From Parcubacteria group bacterium ADurb.Bin192 (GTDB lineage Bacteria > Patescibacteriota > Patescibacteriia > 2-12-FULL-60-25), in the NCBI GenBank assembly GCA_002070095.1, contig MWCR01000002.1, positions 55,824 through 119,823 on the forward strand: a DNA stretch of 64,000 bases. The letters are read 5' to 3'. Below are positions 33,502 through 41,985 of this stretch, in pieces. The notes under the pieces are model-generated. The model searched no databases, was not told the DNA's origin, and saw only the letters and a list, made by a program, of their open reading frames with translations. The position numbers and the translations under genes are program-made. The number at the start of each line of letters is the position of its first letter. The first letter of the stretch is position 1.

Positions 33502-34755
33502 CTATAAAACAAACAGCAAAAGCACGCAGACCGATGTCACCAAGAACGTTATCCCGCCCAAAAAATTGGACCAGACACCATTCACATGTTTGCCCATTAT
33601 CTTTTTATCATTGGCTATTTTAACAATTACCAGAATCAAAGGCGGAGTTACCACGCCGTTTAAAACAGCCGTCCAAATTAAAGCTTTGATGGGGTTGATG
33701 CCCACGAAATTGATCATCAAGCCTAACAGAGTTGCAAAAGTAATCACTCCGTAAAAACCATGCGCTTGCCTGAACTTTCTATACAGCCCCTCCTTCCAGC
33801 CAAAAGCTTCGCTTAGAGCATACGAAGCCGAGGCTGATAAAACCGGAACAGCCAATAAACCGGTACCGATCACTCCCAGGGCGAAAACATATGATGCCCA
33901 ATGCCCGGCCAGGGGCTGTAAAGCCTGCGCCGCCTGTCCCGCGCTTTGAATATCGAATATTCCATTCTTAAAAAAAGCGGAACCGGCCGTGGCAATGATG
34001 CAAAACATGATGATTTGAGAAAACAACATACCAATGGCCGTATCGCGCCGCATTTCTTTTATTTCTTCCTTAGTCGCGCCCATGCGTTTTTTAAAACAAG
34101 ATCTGCCTTCCGCGATCTCTTCTTCCACTTCTTCATTGGCCTGCCAGATAAACAGATAGGGAGAAATGGTGGTGCCCAAAATAGCGACTAAAGTTAATAT
34201 AAAAGGTTTAGAGATTTGAAAATGTGGGGTTATCAGATTAAACCACAACTCGGTCCAATCTTGTGTCACCAAAATAAGCGTGATCACATAACTAAAAAGA
34301 GCCAAGGCAAACCATTTTAAAATCTTGGCGTACGTTTGATAACTGATAAATATTTCCAAAAACAAGATCAGGGCCGTGAAACCGATAGCCAGAATAACAA
34401 ATGGTATTTGCGGAAAAATAAGACGCGTCACCTCGGCCATGGCACCCAAATCGGTTCCGATATTGATGGTATTTGCCAATAAAATCAAACCCACAAACGC
34501 AAACAAGACCCATTTGGGAAAAATACGGCGCACAATATCCGTAATCCCCCTGCCCGAAACCATGCCGATGCGCCCCACCATCTCCTGCATGGCCATCATG
34601 AGAGGAAAAGTAAAAAAGACGGTCCACAGCTGACCAAAACCGAATTGGGCGCCCGCTTGAGTATAAGTGACTATGCCCGAAGGATCATCATCCGCCGCGC
34701 CTGTAATAAAACCCGGGCCCAATCTTCTAAACCAGCTTTTTTTCTTTTGGGACAT
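33502..34755 (-). CDS. Nramp-family divalent metal transporter with non-canonical DPSG motif
   Basis: From ATG 34755 the protein has 417 residues and about eleven transmembrane helices. The first helix carries GAADDDPSGIVTYTQAG, where classical Nramp proteins have DPGN. Helix 6 reads GTTISPYLFIWQANEEVEEE, where Mn/Fe Nramps have a methionine-containing MPH motif. Loss of the DPGN asparagine and the methionine is typical of Nramp-related magnesium transporters, so the ion may be Mg rather than Mn or Fe; this is inference. It starts 14 bases after the gene at 34770 and is the last of a four-gene same-strand run from 38701. Confidence 0.8.
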   Translation of the reverse strand: MSQKKKSWFRRLGPGFITGAADDDPSGIVTYTQAGAQFGFGQLWTVFFTFPLMMAMQEMVGRIGMVSGRGITDIVRRIFPKWVLFAFVGLILLANTINIGTDLGAMAEVTRLIFPQIPFVILAIGFTALILFLEIFISYQTYAKILKWFALALFSYVITLILVTQDWTELWFNLITPHFQISKPFILTLVAILGTTISPYLFIWQANEEVEEEIAEGRSCFKKRMGATKEEIKEMRRDTAIGMLFSQIIMFCIIATAGSAFFKNGIFDIQSAGQAAQALQPLAGHWASYVFALGVIGTGLLAVPVLSASASYALSEAFGWKEGLYRKFRQAHGFYGVITFATLLGLMINFVGINPIKALIWTAVLNGVVTPPLILVIVKIANDKKIMGKHVNGVWSNFLGGITFLVTSVCVLLLFVL

Positions 34756-34769
34756 AACCAATCAAACAA

Positions 34770-36095
34770 TTATAGCAGATCAACCGTTCCCTTGGACCCG
34801 TCCAGCTCAATCAGGTCTCCGATTTTAATATGCCCATCCCCCAAACCAACGCCCGCTACCACGGGCAGGCCTTTTTCTCTGGCCAAAATCGCCAAATGTG
34901 ACAAAGGGCTGCCTTTTTCCGACACAATACCTTCTATACGATTGAAATACGACAACAAATCAGGCGTTAATAATGAGGTATACAAAATTAAATCTCCAGC
35001 GCCCTCACGTATATCTTTCACCCTAACCAGCTTGCCCTTAGCCTTACCGGGTGACAAGCCCTTATATTTGACTACTTGAGGCTGTTTCTTGTTACTGCGC
35101 AAAACGGCCGGTAAAATTAAATTATTGTATACCAAATAAGCCTGCCGCCTATCGTTCAATTTGGAGGCGCTAAAACTCTTGTTATTAATTTCGTCCAAGG
35201 TCGCGTGATACAACAAAGCCGCATCCTCCAAGCCATACTTCGAACCCAAAACAAATAAAGCTCGTCTGAGGCGATTAATATGTTTAACCGCCAGCCACCG
35301 CCCCAACTCACGCAGGTCATTATAAAACAAAGCCGTCTCAATAGGCTGAACCAACATGGTTTTTTGGATACCTGACAAGCCTCCCCACCAATCGTTCAAA
35401 TTATCACCGGCCGCCCGGCCAGACATACTTCTGAATTCAGTTTCGTCAGATAAATCCAAAGAATTTCCCTTCCAAGACGAAGTATCAACGGCTACTGCCA
35501 AGGGACCGTAAAAATCAAAAGAGTTTGGGGAGGCAAGTATGTCAATCGGCTGTTTATCAAATTTTTTCAAAATCAAAGCCAACGAATTAATGGACTTGTC
35601 CGCTAAAAGATTAATGCTGAATATCAAGGCATAGTCTTTTATGAATCGGCCAAGTAAAATCGTAAAATCATCTTCATCTCCGGATGTATTTTTCAAGGCC
35701 TGTTCAACACCGTGCCACAGTCCTAAATCTTTTTTATTTTTTACCAACTGCAAACGCCAAGAATTATTAAATGAGTTCCAAAAACCCTTCAAGCCAACCG
35801 CCTTAACCGCAAAAGGTTGGACTAAAAAATAACTGTACGCGGGCAACAGCGCTTTCAGTTCCAGCTCACGATCAATATACAATTGGTTGCCGATAATTTT
35901 TAAAAAATCAGTTTCAAAAAATTTAATTCCATAATGCGAATAAACGCGGCTGATCGGACCATTGGCGGCATACAATCGCTTCAAGATATCAAAAGTCAAC
36001 TCTGTGGGGCGGGGAGCTATCTCAGCAATGCCGGTTTGCTCAAACCAATACGGAGCGGGCGGTAAAGATTTTTTTAAAACTTCCTCCGACGTCAT
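34770..36095 (-). CDS. Protein with C-terminal PEP-utilising swivelling domain
   Basis: The 441-residue protein ends (about 345-441) with a phosphohistidine domain as in PEP synthase and pyruvate phosphate dikinase: GLSPGKAKGKLVRV, IVSEKGSPLSHLAILAREKG, LPVVAGV and GDLIELDGSKGTV. The histidine in SPLSHLAI is the expected phosphate carrier. The N-terminal 340 residues are mostly helical, have no ATP-grasp or PEP-binding barrel signature, and are not recognised. The protein may thus be a phosphotransfer relay or a degenerate PEP-synthase relative. It begins one base after the stop of the rhodanese gene, so the two are coupled. Confidence 0.75.
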   Translation of the reverse strand: MTSEEVLKKSLPPAPYWFEQTGIAEIAPRPTELTFDILKRLYAANGPISRVYSHYGIKFFETDFLKIIGNQLYIDRELELKALLPAYSYFLVQPFAVKAVGLKGFWNSFNNSWRLQLVKNKKDLGLWHGVEQALKNTSGDEDDFTILLGRFIKDYALIFSINLLADKSINSLALILKKFDKQPIDILASPNSFDFYGPLAVAVDTSSWKGNSLDLSDETEFRSMSGRAAGDNLNDWWGGLSGIQKTMLVQPIETALFYNDLRELGRWLAVKHINRLRRALFVLGSKYGLEDAALLYHATLDEINNKSFSASKLNDRRQAYLVYNNLILPAVLRSNKKQPQVVKYKGLSPGKAKGKLVRVKDIREGAGDLILYTSLLTPDLLSYFNRIEGIVSEKGSPLSHLAILAREKGLPVVAGVGLGDGHIKIGDLIELDGSKGTVDLL

Positions 36096-36096
36096 A

Positions 36097-37254
36097 TTAC
36101 TTTAATTCCCACGGCGTGTTATATCTGCCCAAAAATTCATACCCGCGTTTTTCCAGCTCAATGCCGGTCAATTTGGCATCAAAGCAGTTAACATAGGCGT
36201 CACAAACCGTAATAACTTTGGATCCGGCCGGAACATGATCAAAACTCTCTTCCAAATCCGGTGACGCGGTGTAAATCAAAGGAATGTTAATGGTATTTGA
36301 TATATGCCATTGGTCATATTTATAAGGCTCTCGGCTATCCACAAGCACTACCCCCTGCCGCCGTAAATCCTCCACCTCTTCCGTAGTATACAATTTAGCA
36401 TATCTTTCTTCGGGGAATGCTTTGGAAAATAAAATACCGCCTTGCCACTGCCCGCCGTCCGCCACCCAGCTCTCAGCCCCATCCTCCAAAGCCACGGCCA
36501 CGATATTTTTTGACCTCAAAAATTCGGCTACATCCAAACCGCGCAAACCAGACCAGCACAGCACATAGACTGTTTTATCCAACGGCAATTCACTCCAAGA
36601 GCCCGCTTTTAAATCAGCTGCTCTGATATGAAGGCTCCCGGGTAAATGCCCTATTTCATATTCAACATCTTCTCTGGCATCCAAAACCACAAAATCTTGC
36701 GTCTTTGAAGCGAGTGCCGCTAAAAAATCCGCGTTCGTTGTCGTGGGCGATGAATTTGTTATTTTTACTTTATTTTTAATAATCATGACCTCGGTTGAGC
36801 TGACCGTCGTACTCGCAGTTCGAACCTGATCCAAATCATTATCGATCCAGCCGTTATCAAGATATAAAGGCTGTAATTCTTTTTCGGTGCTGGTAGCACC
36901 CACCGCCTCCAGAGCTTGTTTGGTTTGTTCGCGGCTCACTTCCAACCAATCCAAATACGCGCGTCTCTGCGCATACGAACTGTAAAGATGCGCCCCCAAA
37001 ACCGACACGAAGACTATTAGATAAAGCATAATCAAAACCACCACGACCTTAGCTCCTTTGCTCGCGATCCTGACTTTTGCGTATTGATAAAGCGTGCCGA
37101 AAGCCGCGGATAAAAATAAAAAAACCAAAGAAAAAACCTGAACAATGGATGAACCGGCGTTAAAAATAAAATCAGGCGGTGGAACCGCTAACGCTTGTCT
37201 TGCCGTCAATAACCCCAAAAATGAAAAGCAACTAATTAATAGAAATTTACTCAT
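36097..37254 (-). CDS. Membrane protein with two rhodanese domains
   Basis: From ATG 37254 the 385-residue protein opens with a signal-like segment (MSKFLLISCFSFLGLLTARQ, then ALAVPPP), and two further membrane helices (FNAGSSIVQVFSLVFLFLSA and VVVVLIMLYLIVFVSVLGAH). A spacer and two rhodanese domains follow. The first (about 195-285) has FVVLDAREDVEYEIGHLPGS and the cysteine loop VYVLCWSGLRG. The second (about 295-385) has VVLVDSREPYKYDQWHISNT and VITVCDAYVNCFDA. Both keep a cysteine at the catalytic position, so sulfur transfer or thiol redox chemistry at the membrane is possible; the domains probably face outside the cytoplasm. It stands between the transporter at 37286 and the PEP-domain protein. 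Confidence 0.8.
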   Translation of the reverse strand: MSKFLLISCFSFLGLLTARQALAVPPPDFIFNAGSSIVQVFSLVFLFLSAAFGTLYQYAKVRIASKGAKVVVVLIMLYLIVFVSVLGAHLYSSYAQRRAYLDWLEVSREQTKQALEAVGATSTEKELQPLYLDNGWIDNDLDQVRTASTTVSSTEVMIIKNKVKITNSSPTTTNADFLAALASKTQDFVVLDAREDVEYEIGHLPGSLHIRAADLKAGSWSELPLDKTVYVLCWSGLRGLDVAEFLRSKNIVAVALEDGAESWVADGGQWQGGILFSKAFPEERYAKLYTTEEVEDLRRQGVVLVDSREPYKYDQWHISNTINIPLIYTASPDLEESFDHVPAGSKVITVCDAYVNCFDAKLTGIELEKRGYEFLGRYNTPWELK

Positions 37255-37285
37255 ACAACAACAAAACCCCAAAGCTCAACTTGAA

Positions 37286-38701
37286 TTACATTACAACTCC
37301 CAATTTATCCAATATAACGATGGTGCTGAAATAGCCGAAAAACAAAAAGATGATCAACAGTATAATCTTTCTGGCCAAAGACGGCTGGAAAACTTTTTGC
37401 AATGTCCTGTGATTTAAAAAGGAGACCAAAGCAATGTGCACGAACATGGCAAAGGCGTTGATGACCGCGCCCAACACCAGCAAAGTTTTTGGCTCATAAA
37501 TATTGAATAGGAACAAAATTATACCGAAAGCGATTTGCGCCCATAAAAATACGTAATAAATCTTGGACAGGTTGATGACGCCGTCCGGGTTCCGGCCCAG
37601 CTTTTTGGCCGCGTAATTTTCCGCCATGATGCGCGAAGTGGAATCCATGACTCCCAGCTGAGTTTGAAATAACATGACGGCCACCACCACTAAAAATAAA
37701 CTGCCGACGATCGGCCAGGTAACCCGGCCAATAACCAAGCCTTCATTGAGCACGAAATTAATGCCCTCTCCGCTGCCGGCCATGCCATAAGCCGTGGCAT
37801 AGGCCAATACCATCAGTAAAAGCATGGTCAAACTGCCGATAAACCAAAACACGAACAAATGCTCAAGACTGACATTCTTCCACCAGGCTCTAAACCTGGC
37901 CACACTCTGCGCGTTAACCTCAAAAGACTCACCGCTCAACTTAATTTTTTTATCTCCTTTTTTGACGAATAAACCCGATATTTTTTGCGCGTACTTGCCC
38001 ATGCCATAACCCTTTTCCTTAATGTAGATGGACTGCGTCAGATTTAAATTACCCCCGGCTCCGGAATAGGCGAAAGCCGCCAAAAAAGTGGCCAGAACCA
38101 AACCTTCGGGAAAAAATTGATAATCCGCTCCGCGCCCGATAACGCCCTGAGCCAAAGCTGCCCAGTCGGCTTTGGAACTGATGTAAACAGCCAACAAAAA
38201 AACGAACGGTACTCCCAGCAAAATAACGGTCTTGGTTATTTTTTCCATCAGGCCGTAAACCGTTTTACCGGTGCTCAATATCAAACCAATGGCCAATAAA
38301 AAAGCTATGGCCACATACTTAAAATCATGAATACCCAGCAAAGCGGCAAATACTTTGGCCGAGGCCGCGATAATACCCGGCAAACCAAAACCGATAAACG
38401 TGGAAAAAATAAACCAGTAAGCCGCCCATTTAAACAATCGATTCAAGCCCACAAACACGCTTTCGCCTTTGATCAAAGCATAGCGCTCTATCTCCATGTT
38501 AATGAAATACTGGAAGGTGATGCCCAATATCGCGCCCCAGGCAATACCCAAACCGTAATTGGCCGCCAAATAGGGCCACAGGATAACTTCCCCCGAACCC
38601 AAACCCAGAGCCAGTATGATAAAGCTGGGACCAATGAGTTTTTTAAAACTGATGGGCTTGGGAAATTCTTTAAACAGCGTTTTATTTTTCATCCACCACA
38701 T
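37286..38701 (-). CDS. Nramp-superfamily transporter, distant member
   Basis: The 471-residue protein has about eleven transmembrane helices. KLIGPSFIILALGLGSGEVI with LWPYLAANYGLGIAWGAILG and FQYFINMEIERYALIKGES match the large, poorly characterised Nramp-like group rather than classical MntH; the helix-1 motif is GLGSGE instead of DPGN. A soluble loop (GMGKYAQKISGLFVKKGDKK) interrupts the middle. The substrate is unknown, with a divalent cation the default guess. An ATG three codons in (38692) is an alternative start. It is upstream of the rhodanese gene with a 31-base gap. Confidence 0.7.
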   Translation of the reverse strand: MWWMKNKTLFKEFPKPISFKKLIGPSFIILALGLGSGEVILWPYLAANYGLGIAWGAILGITFQYFINMEIERYALIKGESVFVGLNRLFKWAAYWFIFSTFIGFGLPGIIAASAKVFAALLGIHDFKYVAIAFLLAIGLILSTGKTVYGLMEKITKTVILLGVPFVFLLAVYISSKADWAALAQGVIGRGADYQFFPEGLVLATFLAAFAYSGAGGNLNLTQSIYIKEKGYGMGKYAQKISGLFVKKGDKKIKLSGESFEVNAQSVARFRAWWKNVSLEHLFVFWFIGSLTMLLLMVLAYATAYGMAGSGEGINFVLNEGLVIGRVTWPIVGSLFLVVVAVMLFQTQLGVMDSTSRIMAENYAAKKLGRNPDGVINLSKIYYVFLWAQIAFGIILFLFNIYEPKTLLVLGAVINAFAMFVHIALVSFLNHRTLQKVFQPSLARKIILLIIFLFFGYFSTIVILDKLGVVM

Positions 38702-38746
38702 TTTACCAAACTTTCCACTATTTTAGAATTAAAACCACACCCCTTA

Positions 38747-38838
38747 TGTCATTTGGACCGCAGTGATAACGAAGTGGAGAAATCCCTTGACCTTATCGTA
38801 CACGATTTAGTTGAGGGATCTCTCCGCGTTCGCGAGGA
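38747..38838. repeat. Dispersed palindrome TCATTTGGACC...GAGAAATCCC / GGGATCTCTCC
   Basis: The gap between the transporter and uvrC holds GTCATTTGGACCGCAGTGAT with AACGAAGTGGAGAAATCCCT, facing AGGGATCTCTCCGCGTTCGC. It is a hairpin-forming element of the type dispersed in many bacterial genomes and has no coding content. Confidence 0.65.
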
Positions 38839-38871
38839 ACACAAAAAGAGAATCAAGATAGCAATTCATTC

Positions 38872-40128
38872 TTACTTTTTAGTCAGTTTCGATCGCAGTG
38901 CTCTATGATAGGCAATGGCAAAACGATGAGCTTCGTCCCGGGCGTGAATCAAAATATCTTTATGCTTGTGAACCAAATCATGCAAAGATGCGAAAGCGGG
39001 CGCCAGAATGATCTGATCTCTATCGCGTTTAGGTCCTTTGGCTAGGCCGGCCACGGGAATAACCCGGGTGGTCTGCAAGCCGGATAAAACTTCCAACGCC
39101 GCGTTGATCTGACCAACTCCCCCGTCCATCAGAATAAAATCCGGCCACTCCCAGCCACGATCCTTATGTTTAAAGCGCCGGCTTAAAACTTCACGCATAC
39201 TGGCGTAATCATCAGGTCCCAAAACCGTGCGTATTTTAAACTTGCGATACAAGCCCTTAACCGGCGCCCCGTGTTTAAAAACCACCATGGAAGCCGTGGC
39301 CGAAGTACCGGAAATATTGGAAATATCATAACACTCCAATCTGCCCATGATGGGATTTTTCTCGGCCTCGGCCGGCAAAGGCCTATCATCCTTGGCCAGA
39401 ACAGCTACGTCTTGGATATGTTCCAAGGCTCTTACCCTGTTCCTCAAATCAGCTGCCAATTCATATTTTTGCGCCACGGATGCTTTTTGCATGTCTTGCT
39501 TATATTTTTTGATCAAATCTGAACGTTTGCCGTCAAAAAACACCATCAAATCTTTGATGATTTTACTGTAGGCCTGCGGGCTGACGGCACGCACGCAAAC
39601 ACCCGGGCATTGCTTGATGGAATAATAAAAACAAGCTCTTTTTTGATCGGGCACGCAAGCTGACCAAGGAATGGCTTTGCGTATAATGTCCAAAGAAGCT
39701 CTGACCGCGCGTGCAGATTTAAATGGACCGTAAACCGCTTTGTAAGCTCCGGCTGACTTTTCATCAAAATCAGTGGCCCTCAACAAAAAAGGCCGAGGAT
39801 ATTCTTCATTAGTGATTACCAGATAACTGAAACTCTTGTCATCTTTTTCCAGTACATTGTAATAAGGCTGATAACGTTTAATTAAATTAGCCTCCAAGAA
39901 CAGCGCCTCAATGGCCGTGGGCTGTTCGATGTAATCAATGCTTGCTATCAGGCTAACCATAGCCTGAATCCGGTTGTCACGAGGCCGCGTAAAATACGAT
40001 TCCACTCTTTTTTTCAAAGAAGTGGCTTTGCCCACGTACATAATCTCATCCGCCTGATTTTTCATCAGATATACACCCGGCCTATCGGGCAATTGATTAT
40101 TTTTGATTTTGACTGACTTGGGGATCAT
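38872..40128 (-). CDS. uvrC: Excinuclease subunit UvrC, lacking the C-terminal HhH
   Basis: UvrC makes both incisions in nucleotide excision repair. The 418-residue protein has the GIY-YIG nuclease (PGVYLMKNQADEIMYVGKAT, with YFTRPRDNRIQAMV), a cysteine-rich stretch (PWSACVPDQKRACFYYSIKQ then CPGVCVRAV), and the UvrB-binding UVR helix (QDMQKASVAQKYELAADLRN). The RNase H-like endonuclease follows, with ECYDISNISGTSATASMVVF, FILMDGGVGQINAAL and RDEAHRFAIAYHRALRSK. It stops there, without the tandem helix-hairpin-helix of the usual 600-residue UvrC. It is divergent from the gene at 40228. uvrA lies 1.9 kb away. Confidence 0.93.
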   Translation of the reverse strand: MIPKSVKIKNNQLPDRPGVYLMKNQADEIMYVGKATSLKKRVESYFTRPRDNRIQAMVSLIASIDYIEQPTAIEALFLEANLIKRYQPYYNVLEKDDKSFSYLVITNEEYPRPFLLRATDFDEKSAGAYKAVYGPFKSARAVRASLDIIRKAIPWSACVPDQKRACFYYSIKQCPGVCVRAVSPQAYSKIIKDLMVFFDGKRSDLIKKYKQDMQKASVAQKYELAADLRNRVRALEHIQDVAVLAKDDRPLPAEAEKNPIMGRLECYDISNISGTSATASMVVFKHGAPVKGLYRKFKIRTVLGPDDYASMREVLSRRFKHKDRGWEWPDFILMDGGVGQINAALEVLSGLQTTRVIPVAGLAKGPKRDRDQIILAPAFASLHDLVHKHKDILIHARDEAHRFAIAYHRALRSKLTKK

Positions 40129-40165
40129 CTTGGCATATTATCAGACAAATCAGATCTTAAAAACA

Positions 40166-40197
40166 TTGACCTTTAACCGAAAAAATGTTCATATTAG
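40166..40197 (+). promoter_or_regulatory. Possible promoter of the 40228 gene
   Basis: TTGACC (40166-40171) and CATATTAG (40190-40197) lie 18-20 bases apart upstream of the strong Shine-Dalgarno of the next gene. The same 100-base gap must also hold the divergent uvrC promoter (GATAAT eight bases before its ATG). Confidence 0.4.
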
Positions 40198-40227
40198 CCT
40201 TACTGTTCGTCGACATCGGAGGTAAAG

Positions 40228-41946
40228 ATGAGCTCCAGCAGTCTCAACTCATTGTCCGCGCCCGTTTATCAATACCTCTTGTTTCAAGGCGCGGCTCCTT
40301 GGATGGCTCAATACCTGGCCGTCAAGCTGGCCCAGGCCTTGCGCGATCAAGCCCTGTCCATAGTCCAGCTTATGAACACCAACGGCTGGTCTGTGGAGCA
40401 GGTATACAACCTGGATCAGTCCAATCGTATATGGAGGACGCACACAACCAACCTGTTCGCCCTTCAAAGACTCTTGACGGATGAGCTGGGTTTCTCGCCC
40501 GAGAAAAGCAAAAACATCCTGATACAGCAAACGCCCATTGTCGAACAAGATATTGATCGGATACGCGCAGGCGCGTCCGCTTTCTTGGAACTGCGCTATG
40601 ATCCGGGACTGATCCGTTGCATAGCCGAAAGGAACATGTTCGCCTTGTGCCGTGAACCGGAACAAATCAGACATTGGCAACAAGTCATCGAAGCGGGCAA
40701 TCTCAACCCGCTCGACAACTTGAGACTGCTTTCCAAACGCAACAACATACTTTTTCCGGATGCCAAACCCAGAGCCATACCACCCAAACAATACAGCTTG
40801 GAAACTGCTGACCCGTTGCCCAAACCGGCAATACCGCCACCCACGGATCCGGTACCGACGGAAACCGCTCCGAAATCAACTTCGGACCAGCCGGCAGATC
40901 GGCTAAGTATCATCCAGGCAGATCGGCTCATGCCGATTGAGGCTCCGGCAACAATTCCGCAAGCCTTGTGGGAAACGCAAACACCGACCATCAAAGCTCC
41001 AGCCATCACCATGCCGGTGATTCCCAAGCTGCCTGATCCGCCCAAGGTTTCTCCTTCTCGGCCACCCTCCTTCAGACCAAGTCCGAAAACCGAGACGGAA
41101 AGTCAGCTGACGGAACCGGGATTCGCAACGCATGTCCGACGGCAACCGGTACCTGCAGATCCGCCGGCCGAAGACTGGGTGGACGGACGCTGGGACGAGA
41201 AAGTGCGGTTGATCATTGAAAACGTCCTGCCTCAAGGCGGAGCCAAAACCTGGGCCGCTTTCCGACAAGCCAATCCTTGGCTTGATGAACGTGAGCCTCC
41301 GCAGGCCAAAAACCTGCAACTCTTACACGAGTGGTTTGCTCTGCCCAAAGTCATCGACAGAACCAATGAGACGGTTCTGTTCTTCGCCGGCATCCTGCTG
41401 GGCCGAGATCTGATCCGGGAAACAAACCCCGATCCGGCAAGAAAATCTAAAAAAGCAAACTGGGAAAAAAGACTGCCCTCAATCCTGGAACTGCCGACGC
41501 ACGTTCTGTGGTTCAGGTTGTATGTGGCGCGCCGCCTATTGGAAGTGTCGCCCCCGGATTATCCGCGCGTCTTGCTAATGCGCTGGGAAGAAGTCAGCGG
41601 GGCTCAAGATGAATACGCGGCCGTCCGCCCTTTCAGTCTGCCTCCGCCCGCCCTCGAGCAGGACCAGACCCCGGACGAAACTCGTTTGCGGGCCGTGGCC
41701 GCGGAACTGCGCTACCGCAAAAACGAAGTCGAATCCAGGAATATCAAACTGCCGGCCGGACGCCGAGTCAAACCCGCTAAACTAACCCAGCGGCGCAAAC
41801 GCCTGATCTGCATCTTGACCAGCAAGCAACGCGCGCGTTTTCTGGAAAGACTGGAAGAAATCAGCGGTTCGCCGCGCTCAACTCGCTATCTTTCCCGCGA
41901 TGACGCGCGCTGGCTGTTAAGCCGGCCAACCAGACCAAAAAGCTAA
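40228..41946 (+). CDS. Orphan 572-residue protein with Pro-rich linker
   Basis: I do not recognise this protein. GGAGGT at 40218-40223 fixes the ATG. Residues 1-185 are helical and soluble (VYQYLLFQGAAPWMAQYLAV, TDELGFSPEKSKNILIQQTP, IRHWQQVIEAGNLNPLDNLR). Residues about 190-315 are a proline-, threonine- and alanine-rich linker. The C-terminal part (about 320-572) is basic and helical (VRLIIENVLPQGGAKTWAAF, LRYRKNEVESRNIKLPAGRR, RRKRLICILTSKQRARFLER). No signal or membrane helix is seen. The C-terminus could bind nucleic acid. A good terminator follows. It sits between uvrC and uvrA but is on the opposite strand from both. Confidence 0.75.
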   Translation: MSSSSLNSLSAPVYQYLLFQGAAPWMAQYLAVKLAQALRDQALSIVQLMNTNGWSVEQVYNLDQSNRIWRTHTTNLFALQRLLTDELGFSPEKSKNILIQQTPIVEQDIDRIRAGASAFLELRYDPGLIRCIAERNMFALCREPEQIRHWQQVIEAGNLNPLDNLRLLSKRNNILFPDAKPRAIPPKQYSLETADPLPKPAIPPPTDPVPTETAPKSTSDQPADRLSIIQADRLMPIEAPATIPQALWETQTPTIKAPAITMPVIPKLPDPPKVSPSRPPSFRPSPKTETESQLTEPGFATHVRRQPVPADPPAEDWVDGRWDEKVRLIIENVLPQGGAKTWAAFRQANPWLDEREPPQAKNLQLLHEWFALPKVIDRTNETVLFFAGILLGRDLIRETNPDPARKSKKANWEKRLPSILELPTHVLWFRLYVARRLLEVSPPDYPRVLLMRWEEVSGAQDEYAAVRPFSLPPPALEQDQTPDETRLRAVAAELRYRKNEVESRNIKLPAGRRVKPAKLTQRRKRLICILTSKQRARFLERLEEISGSPRSTRYLSRDDARWLLSRPTRPKS

Positions 41947-41950
41947 CTCC

Positions 41951-41976
41951 CAGACCCCAAAGGGTCTGATTTTTTA
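41951..41976 (+). terminator. Terminator of the 40228 gene
   Basis: CAGACC-CCAAA-GGGTCTG is followed by ATTTTTTAT, five bases after the TAA. Confidence 0.9.
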
Positions 41977-41985
41977 TAACAAAAT

